Shown: positions 10,640 through 21,333 of the stretch, in pieces
How the letters are laid out: the number at the start of each line of letters is the position of its first letter
How positions within the stretch are numbered: position 1 is the first letter of the stretch
DNA from: Plenodomus lindquistii
Lineage: Eukaryota; Ascomycota; Dothideomycetes; Pleosporales; Leptosphaeriaceae
Reading direction: 5' to 3'
Length of the DNA: 64,000 nt
Assembly: GCA_025504975.1 (NCBI GenBank)
Contig: JANUWI010000001.1
Span: 2,666,001-2,730,000 of the forward strand
Position numbers and translations under genes: made by a program
Notes under the pieces: model-generated
Databases searched by the model: none
Told to the model about the DNA's origin: nothing
Seen by the model: the letters and a program-made list of their open reading frames with translations, nothing else

Positions 10640-11608
10640 TTACTGGAACTTGAAGGATGCAACACAAGCTAAGCATCCCACGGCTACAAGTATACCGGTG
10701 ATTTGTGGTCTTTTGAAAAAACTTGTCCAAACGTCTTTGGACTTGATGGCCTGGACTTGGGTGACGCCTTGCTCGAGCAGTGGCGCAAGCAGTGCCGACT
10801 TTTCTGTTTCGGCAGTGTGCTCGAGTTGCGCGGGTAAATCTGTTTGGGGCGCTGGTGATTGCGCAGCGACCATTGCGTCTAGCTCGTCGACCAAAGTTGC
10901 ACAGAGGGTGAAGATGTTCTTGGCTTCCTCAATGATGTCGACTCGTTGGCCTGGGGAGAAGAGAGTTTCGGCACCAGCCAGGCGAGACTTGAAGTCGGCC
11001 TTGATGTCTTGGCCGTCGTGTTGGCCCGGGAAATGCCAGAAGGACAAGCCTCGATGCTGCAGCTCCACAACGTCTGTGCCCGCTGGCCAATAGTCGGCGG
11101 GAGCGTCGAGTAAGCAGCCTCTTATCCACCGTCCGCCCGAGAAGACGGCCATGTAGAAGCACCAGGCATAGCTCACGAGGGTCCAGGGTTTCCGGTGGAC
11201 GCTCTTTTGAATGTGCGCGCAGAAGGCGGCGACCTTGTCCCCGGGATAGGATGCCAGCAGAACCTCGAGGTCGGTGGGGTGCAGACCAAGAAGGTGCTCG
11301 AGATCTCGCTTGAGGCGCGAGGAACGTGTCAGGCCTCGTGGCCGCAGCGTGTCAAGGAAGGCAGCGAGCGGCGGCGAGGGGTTGACGAGGACGTCTCGCA
11401 GCACGTCGGCCCACAGCGACTCAAAGGTCAGGAGGATGTGGGCAAAGTGGACGAGGCCGGCTGCGTAGAGCGACGAGTCGGGCGTGTGGGGCGGCAGGGC
11501 CAGCGGGAGGCGGGTGGTGATGAGGCGGTTGAGGGCCGTGTGCAGGCTTCGTGTGGCCGTGTTGATTTCGCTGGCAAGAGAGAGAGACGGATCTTGTCTC
11601 TCCAGCAT
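10640..11608 (-). CDS. Heme oxygenase-like protein, C-terminally membrane anchored
   Basis: Single-exon gene, 322 aa. Heme oxygenase (Hmx1 type) opens the heme ring to biliverdin, releasing iron and CO. The likely proximal heme ligand is His23 in RSLHTALN, and the distal-helix region is YAWCFYMAVFSGGRWIRG, which keeps the G-G bend of the family. A hydrophobic segment near residues 303-319 ends the protein, as in ER-anchored heme oxygenases. The central helical part is of normal size. The next Met-rich alternative start is absent, so the ATG at 11608 is preferred. Catalytic competence is inferred from these motifs only; a heme-binding non-enzymatic member is the alternative. Confidence 0.82.
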   Translation of the reverse strand: MLERQDPSLSLASEINTATRSLHTALNRLITTRLPLALPPHTPDSSLYAAGLVHFAHILLTFESLWADVLRDVLVNPSPPLAAFLDTLRPRGLTRSSRLKRDLEHLLGLHPTDLEVLLASYPGDKVAAFCAHIQKSVHRKPWTLVSYAWCFYMAVFSGGRWIRGCLLDAPADYWPAGTDVVELQHRGLSFWHFPGQHDGQDIKADFKSRLAGAETLFSPGQRVDIIEEAKNIFTLCATLVDELDAMVAAQSPAPQTDLPAQLEHTAETEKSALLAPLLEQGVTQVQAIKSKDVWTSFFKRPQITGILVAVGCLACVASFKFQ

Positions 11609-12518
11609 GGTTGTGGCTGTTGACGATGGCGGTCGTCTGGGGTGGTTTGTAGGGGTAGTTACTACGACCGCAGACTGAGGGGGTTCGGGCCGCTCTTTAC
11701 CACAAATTCAAGCAACAGTGAAGAGCACGTCGCTTGTCTCGATCAGCTCTGGACGCTGCTGTGGCGTCGATGATGCAATACTACACTTCAGTGGAGCCAG
11801 CCCACCAGGGGTCGCTTGCACACTGCGACTGTGACTGCGACAGGCTCCGGAACTGTACATGCACATCATGGGCCAGATAACACAACGTGATGCCTGCACA
11901 TGGGCGATGAAGAAGCAGTCGTCTTGATGGGAGCGCATGCCAGAGGTCAACCGTCACGATAGAAACGCGTCTGCGCAGAGCCCCACGCTGAGTCGCGCCT
12001 CATGGCAATTTGGATTGTCCATGTGCCACCCATCCGTGGGGTGCCAAGACATCTGCTGACTCATCTGTGGGGGTCATCTTGTCCGTCGGGCCTTCACTGC
12101 GCCGCTTTCGCCTTTCCTTCTTCATCTCGTGCCGGATTTTGCACATGCTCACGAGTACACAGTGTACTGCCGTTCCAAACTTCAACACTTTACCCCGACC
12201 TTGTTTAAGATCAGCCCATCTGCATCCGTAGTACAGATTGAGGGTGACCTTCGTCGATGATTTTAGCGCAGACACCCCTGATAGGATGGGCGTATCGCCC
12301 AGTCGCTTCATCGCAAGCCAGCTCGGAGCCTCGACCTTGCCGAACGCGCCACCATTACCATTGTGTAAACCAATTCGATTCGAAGCTGCTCAACATGCGG
12401 GGTCAAGCATACGCACTTGACCAAATGCTCTTGTCCGTTGAACGCTACTCCAAAGTCTACTCCACCACAAAGTCTTTCTCTTCAGCCGCAGATTCCGGCG
12501 AATAGGCGCTGAGCTTTT

Positions 12519-12790
12519 TGACATAGTTTTGAGCAGCCGTCGTCCACATTACAGCTGAATCACATGCCTACGCTGGAAGCACACGCCACATGCAGGGCGA
12601 CCGGCCCAAGACTTGCTCAATCAAGCATCGTGAGGCCGCATCAGACGCGGTTCTGCGATAGTTTGACCCGCCGTCGTCCACATAATGGCTAGACTCTAAA
12701 TTCTACAGCTGGGAGTTGATGCCTCGCCCATGTAGATTCGGGCATGGAACCGCTCAGTTGAGCATCGCGGGGTCATATCAAATGCGCCTT
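12519..12790 (+). repeat. Diverged tandem duplication of about 136 bp in a promoter
   Basis: Two copies in direct orientation. The blocks GCCGTCGTCCACAT (12531 and 12670 regions) and GCTCA..T.AGCATCG (12614 and 12748 regions) recur at the same spacing. It sits directly upstream of the cysteine-repeat gene. Confidence 0.55.
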
Positions 12791-12815
12791 AGGTCAATCA
12801 ACCTCGGTGCGCACA

Positions 12816-12823
12816 TATAAAAG
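12816..12823 (+). promoter_or_regulatory. TATA box
   Basis: TATAAAAG, 68 bp upstream of the ATG at 12891 and just downstream of the duplicated block. Consensus match and position support a core promoter for the secreted cysteine-repeat protein. Confidence 0.6.
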
Positions 12824-12890
12824 TTGGGTGACCTGCCCGGTTCTTGTATTCCATTCCCCAACAGCCTGAAGGCCCGGGAAGGACCGCATC

Positions 12891-15426
12891 ATGGTCAAAC
12901 TTCAGCTCATTTTTCTGGCCGTTGCTGGTCTCACGACAGCCCATCCTGAACCGACACCGGCTGCGAAGCTATAAGACCGGAACAATGTCAATTGTGCAAA
13001 AATCACTGGAGCGCTGAGTGTTCTCAAGAAGCTCGGTCCGCCTGCCACCACATTCTGTAGCTCCTTTCTGAGGATCTCAAAGGTCGAGGTCACCAAGACT
13101 ATGGTTCCATTGGCGTAAGACGCCGTTATTGAATCCGTCACTCCGCCTGCTTACGCGACCTAGTACTTCGACTACAACTACGACTATCGGGCGTAAGTGT
13201 AACCAGCCCAAGAAACATCGCCGGAATGGCGAGATTGAATTTGCACGGCCTGACGAGCTGGACGAACGTGACGTGCTCGAAGAAAGAAACAACATTCTAC
13301 CCTTGTTGGCCGCGTTTGCTGGCTCAAAGATCTCCGCTGGCTGTAGTTGTCTCAACATCCAGCCTGGGACAACGACAGTGTCTACCAAAGTTTTGCCTAC
13401 CTCAGTAAGTCTGACATGTATTGGCACCATCGTTGGAGCATGTGCCTGTGTCTTTTCGCCAGAGCACTAACATGTTGAGCAGACCAAGATTGTCACGGTT
13501 ACCGCCGCTTGCGCACCCCAAATCGTATGCAAGAGAAACGATCTGTCATGCACCAAGAACAAGGATTGCTGCAGTGGCAAGTGTAGCAGCCGGAAGTGTC
13601 TTTGTGCCAGCACAGGGACTGTCTGCGACCCATCAAAGGCTGAATCCTGCTGCCCCGGCTCTTCATGCAAGACTACCAACGGTGTCAGCAAGTGCACCAC
13701 GAACACACCGACCTGCCTGAATCCTGGCGCCACCTGTACCGGCGCCAGCACCGACCCCGCGTGCTGTGAAGGGACTACCTGCCAGGCTGATGCCCTCTCG
13801 GGTGTAAAGACTTGCAAGGCACCTCCACCACCTCCACCAACATGCCTGTCTCCCGGTACCACCTGTACTGGAATTGACACCGACCCTGTGTGCTGTGATG
13901 GGAACACATGTCAGGCCGACACCGTCTCAGGCGCGAAGACTTGCAAGGCACCTCCACCACCTCCACCAATCTGTGTAAATCTTGGTGCTAGTTGTACTGA
14001 CAGTGCTGCGTGCTGTGACGGCAATACTTGTCAGGCCGACGCTGTTTCGGGTGCAAAGACTTGCAAGACACCTCCACCACCTCCACCAATCTGTGTAAAT
14101 CTTGGTGCTAGTTGTACTGACAGCTCTGAGTGCTGTGAGGGAACTACCTGCCAAGCTGACACCGTCACGGGCGCGAAGACTTGCAAGGCACCTTCACCAC
14201 CTCCACCGACCTGCTTAAACCCTGGTGACACCTGTACTGACAGCGCTGGATGCTGTGATGGAACTACATGCCAGGCTGACGCCGCCACCGGCGCAAAGAC
14301 TTGCAAGATACCTCCACCTGCATGCATTACATCGGAAAATGCTTGTGTTGACGGCGGAACTCCTTGCTGCGAATCAACGACTTGTCAACCTGGCGGTATC
14401 GCTGGCGGCAAAGTGTGTAAAACAACTCCTGTCCTCTGTGTAGCATCAGGCCTCACGTGTCAACTCGGCATTACTGATTGCTGTGACGGAACCTGTACAG
14501 CAAGTGTCGCGGGCGTCTTCACATGCGCACCATCCACGAACAACTGCCCCAAGACCGGCGAGACATGCACGCCAAACGGCGTACCCTGCTGCGCAGGCAA
14601 TACGTGCCAGGCTGATCCCCTCGACAGCACCGCCGCGAAGACGTGCAAGCCCCCTGTCATCCAATGTCTTGCGCCCAATATAGCATGTACTCTCGGTGGC
14701 ACTGGAAGCGGTGCGTGCTGCCAGGGAACAACGTGCCAAGCTGGGCCCCTTGGGATCATGTCGTGCATTGCAGATGCACCAACATGTCTTAATCGTGGTG
14801 AGACGTGTACAGCAGGAGGAACATCATGCTGCGATTCAGATACATGTCAAGATGGCAAATGCACAGCACCCCCCATCATCCCGCCTCCACCGCAATGCGT
14901 CGTCCGTGGCGCCAGCTGTGAGGCAGGCTCAACCTGTTGCGATTCAGATACTTGTCAAGACGGAAAATGTGCAGCGCCCCCCATCATCCCGCCTCCGCCA
15001 CAATGTGTCGCTCGTGGCGAGGACTGTACAGCACAATCAACGTGTTGCGGTTCAGACACATGTCAGGCTGATTTCTTTAGACTCCAGAAATGCGCAGCGG
15101 CCCCGGCCCCGCCGCCTACATGTGTTGCACTTTCCGGTGACTGCGGCGGCAGTAAATCTTGCTGCGGACCCAACGTATGCACAATCAGAGGCCCGTTCTC
15201 AATATGCACTGCACCTCCAGCACAATGCGCCAGCCTTGGTCAGACCTGCAACGATAGAACGGCTTGCTGCGATTCGAATACTTGTCAGGCTGGAAAATGT
15301 GCTGCACCTCCCACGTGTGCTGCAAATGGTACACCGTGCAATAGAAACAACGCCAACACGTGCTGTGGAACTTGTCGGGTAACCGGTAGCGGCAGTAGCG
15401 TGACTTGCGGCCCCAGCGCTCCGTAG
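12891..15426 (+). CDS. Secreted protein with about 17 tandem knottin-like cysteine modules; in-frame stop at codon 28
   Basis: Exons 12891-13114, 13164-13404 and 13483-15426 join into one frame of 803 codons. It starts with a signal peptide (MVKLQLIFLAVAGLTTA), followed by a Thr-rich region. From about residue 165 there are about 17 modules of the form C-x6-C-x5/8-CC-x3/4-C-x4/10-C, the cysteine order of inhibitor-cystine-knot folds, many separated by proline linkers such as APPPPPP. Modules 3-7 are nearly identical, so the array grew by recent duplication. Codon 28 (12972-12974) is TAA, although the frame is open and family-like on both sides. Either the gene is inactivated, or the base is an error, or a non-consensus 48-nt intron (12928-12975) removes it at the cost of the signal-peptide cleavage region. 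Function unknown; a cell-wall or host-interface role is only a guess. Confidence 0.72.
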
Positions 15427-15859
15427 TTGCGCCTGCACGCCGCGAACCATAAGCCCTCAGTGCTCTAATTCCAACTCGAGTATGTAGGAATTAGAATGGA
15501 TGTTCAGGCCAAGTGTAGGACGTGTGACGCCTTTGGACATAGGGCAGCGGAGAACGACAACGCAAAGTGAAAACATATCTTGAGACAATAAAAGATGTTC
15601 TCTTCGCATTCTATCTAGACACAAGAACCACTTGTCGATTCATTACATGCATTGTCCTGGCGGATTTCGTGAGAAGACCTCGTGTTCGCACTTCTCTTTT
15701 TACATATTTTTGATTCAGCTTTTTGCAGAAGGAAAGGATACGAGGGAATGAATTATCAAAGGATAGTGCCTCCGCCCCACGGCCTTGGGCTTCTCACGTG
15801 GAGATCACTGTGTGCAACTGGTTGATGATTCGATGTCGACCTGTCTATAGGTAGTTGAA
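15427..15859. other. Convergent intergenic region
   Basis: Between the stop of the cysteine-repeat gene and the stop of the minus-strand zinc-finger gene. Contains an AATAAA (about 15587) that could be the polyadenylation signal of the upstream gene. Nothing else seen. Confidence 0.55.
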
Positions 15860-16978
15860 TCAAATATTCAGAGCGCCCATGAGTCCATGAACTTTGCGGA
15901 GATGGAAGCGGAGATGTGATTTGCGAAAGTAGCCTTTCCCTTCGATACGGTCGCAGCCAGGTCTTGGGCAGGGGAAGTCTGACTGGTTGTGTGCTTTGCG
16001 CATGTGTGTCATCCACTGCGCCGACGACGCAAATTTCCCGGGGGTTCTCCAAGTTGCATTCGTTGGTCTGTCGTCTAGGCAGTCTTTCTTGAGACACCAC
16101 TTGCGGCCAAAGATTGTTCCTTTCGGGTCCTCCTCTCCAATATGATGGTACTGCCGAAGGTGCTTTGTGAGATGATCTTTGCGCTTGAACCCATTCGATG
16201 CGCGATGCTTTTTGCAGTACTTGCAAGCATGACGTCTCGCCTCGTCTTTGTGGGCTCGGAAATGGCGCCGGTATGTGTGGATCCTCGAGAAGGTCTTCTC
16301 GCAGTCGTCCTTTTCGCATGCAAACGCTGCATGGCCAGACCAGAAGGCATGCGTGGCAACTTCCTCTACACTAGCTCCAACATATGGACAGTCGTTGCAC
16401 CGATAAATCGCTGGATGAACGCATGTCATGTGGTTCTTAAATGTGCTGCCGTGAGATGCGTACAGGAAATCACAACCCCCTGAAAAGCACTGCAAGGTAA
16501 CGTGTTCTTCCCTCCTTGCATGAGTTCCTCGTATGAGTTCCCAATTCACGCAGAGACGAGAACTCTGAGGCACAAACTCGGCACTGTGGCTCTGGAATTC
16601 CTGCCGTACAGCTCTTGTCATCAGGCGTTGTTCCAACGGCTGTCATCTGCACTGCTGACGTGTCTTCCAGGACTGATGCCGAGTGACTTGACCGAGGTAA
16701 GGGCTCGTTCATGAGCGGCAACATAGTTTGCAAGTACTGTGCTGTGGGTTGTGGCCATGTTGGGTCGATTGTGTTGCAGATTGCAATAACAAACGGCTCG
16801 GGCTGATCGAAAGTGACATCACCCGTAGTGAGTGCAGTTCCAGGTTGACAGATCATGATCGAGATTAAGTTTAGCTTGGGATGCTTCGTGTCGACCCTGT
16901 TCGTCAGGTCCGTAGACAATATGCGTTTCCTCCAAGAACTCGGGCCAGACGTCATCATCGATCTCAAGCGCAGGCTGC
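15860..16978 (-). CDS. Multi-finger C2H2 zinc-finger protein with two apparent +1 frameshifts
   Basis: The C-terminal frame (stop at 15860) encodes at least five C2H2-type fingers, for example CFSGGC..H..H, CEKDDC..H..H, CKYC..H..H and CPRPGC..H..H; an additional C2HC finger (CRVC..H..C) and an acidic N-terminal part lie in two other frames just upstream. Removing one G from the run at 16510-16512 joins the C2HC finger to the rest. Removing one G from the run at 16822-16824 joins the acidic segment that begins near 16978 (IDDDVWPEFLEE). No GT-AG pair of the required length phase was found at either place. The segment is preceded by a branch site (GCTAAC) and AG, so a 5' exon exists but I could not place it (an ATG at 17214 is one candidate). 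Likely a nuclear regulator; either a decaying gene or sequence errors. Confidence 0.68.
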
Positions 16979-18077
16979 CTTCAACACGCCCTTTTTGTTA
17001 GCAAAATGGTAAAAAAAAACCCACTTCTAGTTCTCTAAGTCAAAGTCGATTGGCTACTCCATGCTGGCCGCAGTACGTTTGTCCGAACGAGAAGGCTATG
17101 CGAGCACTTTTGTGAAGATGCGTTGGCAGACGTAAAGCAGCGGCGAGGCTGAGGTTGGTGGGAAATAAGCGGAATTTTGGTAAGACACAACGGCGGCGGT
17201 GGGCAGTAATACATACAGCAGCCCGTTTTTCTCACGTTTGCCGCTTGAAAGTCAGATGCCCGGAAAGCAAGGTAAGAGACGGAGGGCTTGCCTTGGCTGC
17301 ATGTTCAGCTGAATTGTCTATGGCGTTGTGCAGACGCACTGACTGGTCAAACAATGTATAAGGGTTTTTGGCCCTTTTCTGGTGGGAGCTGTGTAATATG
17401 CAGGATAGAGTTTGAGAAGAACGGGGCCTTTTGTGGTGATGCATGGGTGCACAACTGGCATGCTTCGAGACCTCTATTCTAGACGTAGACGTTGTAAAGT
17501 CATCCCGTCTCTCACCAGTACCAACTCGCGCAACTTTGACCGCAGTACTAGCAGCGACCATGAACACCGCGCATCTTCAGCCTCGTATTAAGATCTGCAG
17601 ATGACAATAGGTCTCAAGATGAGACCTTGGAACTCCTTACGCGTGACGTGTGTTGTATACAGATAAGGGATTTGGGTGAACATTGACAAGGACATTAACA
17701 CACTCCGATAAAGGAGATTGTAGTCACTCGACAAGTGGAGAGATGTCATGGGAACAAAGTGTTTTGCTCGTGTCCGGTGACTTCCTACCTCGCTGCAAAC
17801 TACCTAGACTAGACACCAGGACCTTGCAGTATCCAGCCTTCTTGAGTCATCCGGAGCCAAACCCTGCATTGATGCAGCAACCTGCCGAACCAGAACTACC
17901 GACCAACACACAAGGAAAAATGTATGGACATTTACACAGTTGAGAAAAATGAAGCCGAACAGGTTATGAACGCTTAACATGTCGTTAGTCGTGTGTGGAA
18001 CAATATGAGAACAGAGGTCCACACACCGATGGCATGGGTAATTGTCTCGCGGATTCAGGAAGATCTGGAGTGGACGG
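16979..18077. other. Gap with no gene resolved
   Basis: May include the unplaced first exon and promoter of the zinc-finger gene (about 16980-17240). The remainder has only short frames with no recognisable features. Confidence 0.5.
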
Positions 18078-18814
18078 CTACTGGGAGACGGCCCAGTCGA
18101 ACTCGATGTTCTCGCGTTGGGCAACCTCCTTGGAAGCAGGGTCATTGCAGACGGGGCCCCAGACCTGCGACTGGAACTGTCCTGGGGCGACATTATTGCC
18201 GAAGAAGGAGTAGTCTATGGAGATCAGTACACTTGCGCGCAGGTTTGGGTGGGGCACTCACAGCAGTAGAAGCGTCCTGGCCAGGCAGTCTGCTTGTCAT
18301 CGCAGTGTCCAAGAGCACAGCCAATGCGAGTGGAGTTGCGCCAGACCATCTGGGAGAAGTGGCCCCAGGCCGAGTCGAAGTGGGGGTTGTCGTAGGGATA
18401 CTTGGTCTCCTCCTCGTGCCAGCCGTGGGTGGCGGTGCGGGCGAACTCGATCCAGGCCTCTTCGCCAGATGGGGCGGGCGTCACTGATGAGAGGTTGCTT
18501 CCGGGGCGTTTCTGATGCGCTTGTCAGTTCTGCCAGCGATTTACGAACGACGAGCTACTCACGTGTCCAGGCTCACGGGTACACTCTTCAATGTCCTTGC
18601 GAGCTGCGTCGGCAAGCTCGGGGTCCCAAATGAGATCCTGGGCGCAGTGGAGACGACGCCAGTACCAGTGGGCACGCATGACGGCGCTGATGAACCTGGG
18701 ATCGTCTGGGTATGGGGCATCGTCCTCCACGAGATCGCGAGCCTTGACTTCGTGGGTAGGGGCGGCCACCGCAAGGGCGACCGCAAGGGCGATGAGAGCA
18801 GTGAGTATCTTCAT
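18078..18814 (-). CDS. Secreted CAP/PR-1-like protein, frame disturbed near the C-terminus
   Basis: CAP superfamily (SCP/TAPS, PRY type): secreted proteins that in yeast bind sterols and fatty acids. Exons 18814-18563 and 18511-18262 encode a signal peptide (MKILTALIALAVALAVAAP), an acidic propeptide-like stretch and the core motif HFSQMVWRNSTRIGCALGHC. The third exon from 18215 gives the C-terminal family motif YYSFFGNNVAPG, after which one extra A (18180-18181 region) shifts the frame. Literal reading ends at a TGA at 18144-18142; the other frame runs on to a TAG at 18080-18078. An alternative 57-nt intron from a weak GTGTAC donor would bypass the shift but lose the GNN motif. The fold core is intact, so the product may still work. 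Confidence 0.78.
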
Positions 18815-20069
18815 GATGTCGTAGCCAACTGACAGTCGTAATCAAAGGCGTAGGTGAGTGGATGTCGAGGGTATCGTAATGTAAGCCGAGGAGCTAGGGT
18901 GAGCTGATGCGGTCGACCAGTGGAGGCGCGCACAAGGTGATGGTGAATGAATGACAAGTGGGTGGGGTAATGAACGAGGGTGTGGCAGAGAGGAGATCGC
19001 AAGCTCGAGGAGTCGCGTGTTTATACCCTGGGGTAGAATTGTGGCGTGGTGTTGTCAGGACGCGCCTACTGCCTTCACGTGCCCCACCGGCAAACGGACG
19101 CAGGTAAGATGGAGCCAAATTACAGAGCGTACCACTTCAAGGGAGCATCATCAACGCCAAACCTCGACTCAGGGTGTGAATGAAGCGGACTTGATGTAGT
19201 CGAGTGGTGGGACAGTTTCGACATGGTCCACCGCTTCACAAACGTACAGGCGGTCTGTCGTTTGATTAACTTGGTAGCATCGCCGTCTCCCGCTGACTAT
19301 GGCCAATACCATTCGACGGGCATCTACACCGGAGATGAACTACGCACAACGCTGCTTCATCCAAACAATCTCACGCTTCCTACCCCTCAACCGTGGACGG
19401 AAATCGAGTCATGAAGAAAGTACGATGCCACATTATGAAGCCCAAGTAAGACACAAAAGCCTTGCTAGTCGTTGGATCTTGCAACTCAACAGGATCTGAC
19501 TGTAACGAAGTCATACAGTCGACCCATAGGAATCCAGGCTGTAGCGAGCATTCATTCGGTCTGGGATATGCTGTACAATTGACGAGCAAGCTGCCATCAG
19601 GGGGTGTCCTTTGCCGTGCTACAGGGCATCTCTCACGTCGTCTTTGATCAACAGCAGCCCCGATTCTCTTTACCCATGTCTGCCCACAAGAGCAATGCAC
19701 CCAAAAGGCTCCACACAGATGGTCTCAATAAACGCCTCTGTCAACCTCCCGATGCTGGTATTGATTGAGTCACCAATGATGGCCAGCAATCCTGTGTGAA
19801 GGTAATGTGCTTATGTATGACAGTCACGCGTCAAGGACTGGAAGCGCAACGTCGTTCCTGCGCCACGACTGTGCGAGGCGCAATCTTGCACGAGGCCCGG
19901 TCAATGCCAAGCTCGTACTTTACGGGTATCCCACTGGTGTCACTGAGCCGAGAAACAAGGTAAACCTGCTACATGTATCGTGGTAGCGTCTACAAACAGG
20001 CGTAGGCAGACGACTATAACAGGGTCCGCCCATGCTTGTAAGATGCTTTTGTCACGAGACAAGTGTTGC
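18815..20069. other. Gap with no gene recognised
   Basis: About 1.25 kb between the start of the CAP gene and the stop of SSN3. Frames reach about 106 codons but show no domain, signal peptide or splice support. Confidence 0.55.
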
Positions 20070-21333
20070 TCATCCCTCTTTGAGACGCTTCGCAGGTCGT
20101 CCGAGGATCGAATCGTCCGGGAGACCACTACGCTTTGTGCCCGGCAAGCTTGATGTGCGAATGTCGTTGTCCTCCTGGCTAACTCTGCGCGCCGGGTACT
20201 TGATCTTCGAATCCTCAAAGCAGTTGTCTGAGATTTTGCCATGCATGGTGAAGTATGGGTGCTCCAAAGCTTTCTCGGCTGTTAGTCGCTTTTGCGGATC
20301 ATACTCGAGCAGGGCCTTCAGAAGTGCGAGCCCCTCAGGTCCAGGGGTGTCTGGTCCTGAGCCAGCTGGATACTGGTTGTTGTTCAAAGTCTGGTGGTAC
20401 CACCGTTCCAGACCATCACCACCCTGCGGACGGGGAAATCGGGCTGCGTTGCCTGCCATCATCGACGATAGCTGCGTATACTCTGGCATTGCGGTCAAAA
20501 GGGGCCAACGATCCTTGCTCGGCATGCCCATAATTTCCACGATCTTCTGCATTTGGTTGCGCTGAAAGGGCACAGTCTTCTTGCTGTCCATCTTGGCCTC
20601 CTCCCCCTTGAAGATGGGACGCAGTGACAGCAGCTCTGCGAAGATGCAACCCACAGCCCACATGTCAACCGCCGGAGTGTAGTGACGGCTGCCAAGCAGC
20701 AGCTCGGGTGCGCGGTACCATATAGTCACGACGACCTTGTCACCGGAAAACAGGGATTGCAAGGGTTTGTAGAACAGACGGGCCAAGCCCAGATCACCGA
20801 TTTTGACTTTGCCGGAGGTATTGACCATGATGTTGGCAGGCTTCAAGTCACGGTGCATGACCCAGTTCCGGTGAAGATAGAGTAGACCCTGTAGAAGCTG
20901 GAACAGGATCGACTTGATGGTGCGCGCCGGTATTGCCTGTCTTTGAGGTTGGTTGTGATGATGGATGATCTGGAGCAAGTCGTGCTCGGCGTATTCGAAG
21001 ACGATAAAAATGCACTTGTCTTCTAGGATTATCTCAACGGTATGGATCACATTGGGATGAGCTAGCTCAGTGCAAAGGGCCATTTCTCGAATAGCCGACT
21101 GCGAGATGCCGGAGTATTGCAATTCGCCTTCTTTGTCCGGCTTGAACCTGCGCTTGGTATCAGCATCACCAGTAACAGACTGTGGCGAGAACCGACTTTT
21201 TGATGGCGAATTCTCCTGTGCGACCATTGCGGCCTTCGGCCTTGTAGACACGTCCATATGTACCGCTGCTAATGAAGCCTACGATTTTGTAACGCTCGTT
21301 GACGCGCTTTTTGGTGTTGTAGCCAGTGAACAT
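20070..21333 (-). CDS. SSN3: Mediator cyclin-dependent kinase SSN3/CDK8
   Basis: Catalytic subunit of the Mediator kinase module; pairs with cyclin C and phosphorylates the RNA polymerase II machinery and activators. Predicted 404 aa in two exons (21333-21197 and 21147-20070; 49-nt intron). The first exon gives MFTGYNTKKRVNERYK and the Gly-rich loop ISSGTYGRVYK. Then come the ATP Lys (AIKKFKPDKEG), the C-helix SAIRE in place of PSTAIRE, the catalytic HRDLKPAN, the DLG form of the metal-binding motif typical of fungal CDK8, and WYRAPELLLG. A CDK8-type insert follows IFKGEE. The C-terminal tail is basic. Complete and intact. It is divergent from the sugar transporter at 22213. Confidence 0.95.

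Larger units (their letters stand above)
11609..12890. other. Intergenic region; promoter of the cysteine-repeat gene
   Basis: No coding frame with recognisable features. The right part holds a diverged tandem duplication (12519-12790) and a TATA box (12816-12823) ahead of the start at 12891. Confidence 0.6.

Noticed and set aside
10575..11093. 172-codon plus-strand frame
   Set aside because: Antisense to the heme oxygenase-like gene, which has an anchor and family motifs.
1067..11608. Secondary-metabolite cluster (P450, esterase, oxygenase)
   Set aside because: No polyketide synthase, peptide synthetase, terpene cyclase or dedicated regulator is present; neighbours are housekeeping genes.
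14696..15382. 228-codon frame overlapping the cysteine-repeat gene
   Set aside because: Shifted frame of the tandem repeats; has none of the regular cysteine spacing seen in the main frame.
13888..15426. Cysteine-repeat regularity as a CRISPR-like array
   Set aside because: The repeats are coding, in frame, with no spacer structure, and the genome is eukaryotic.
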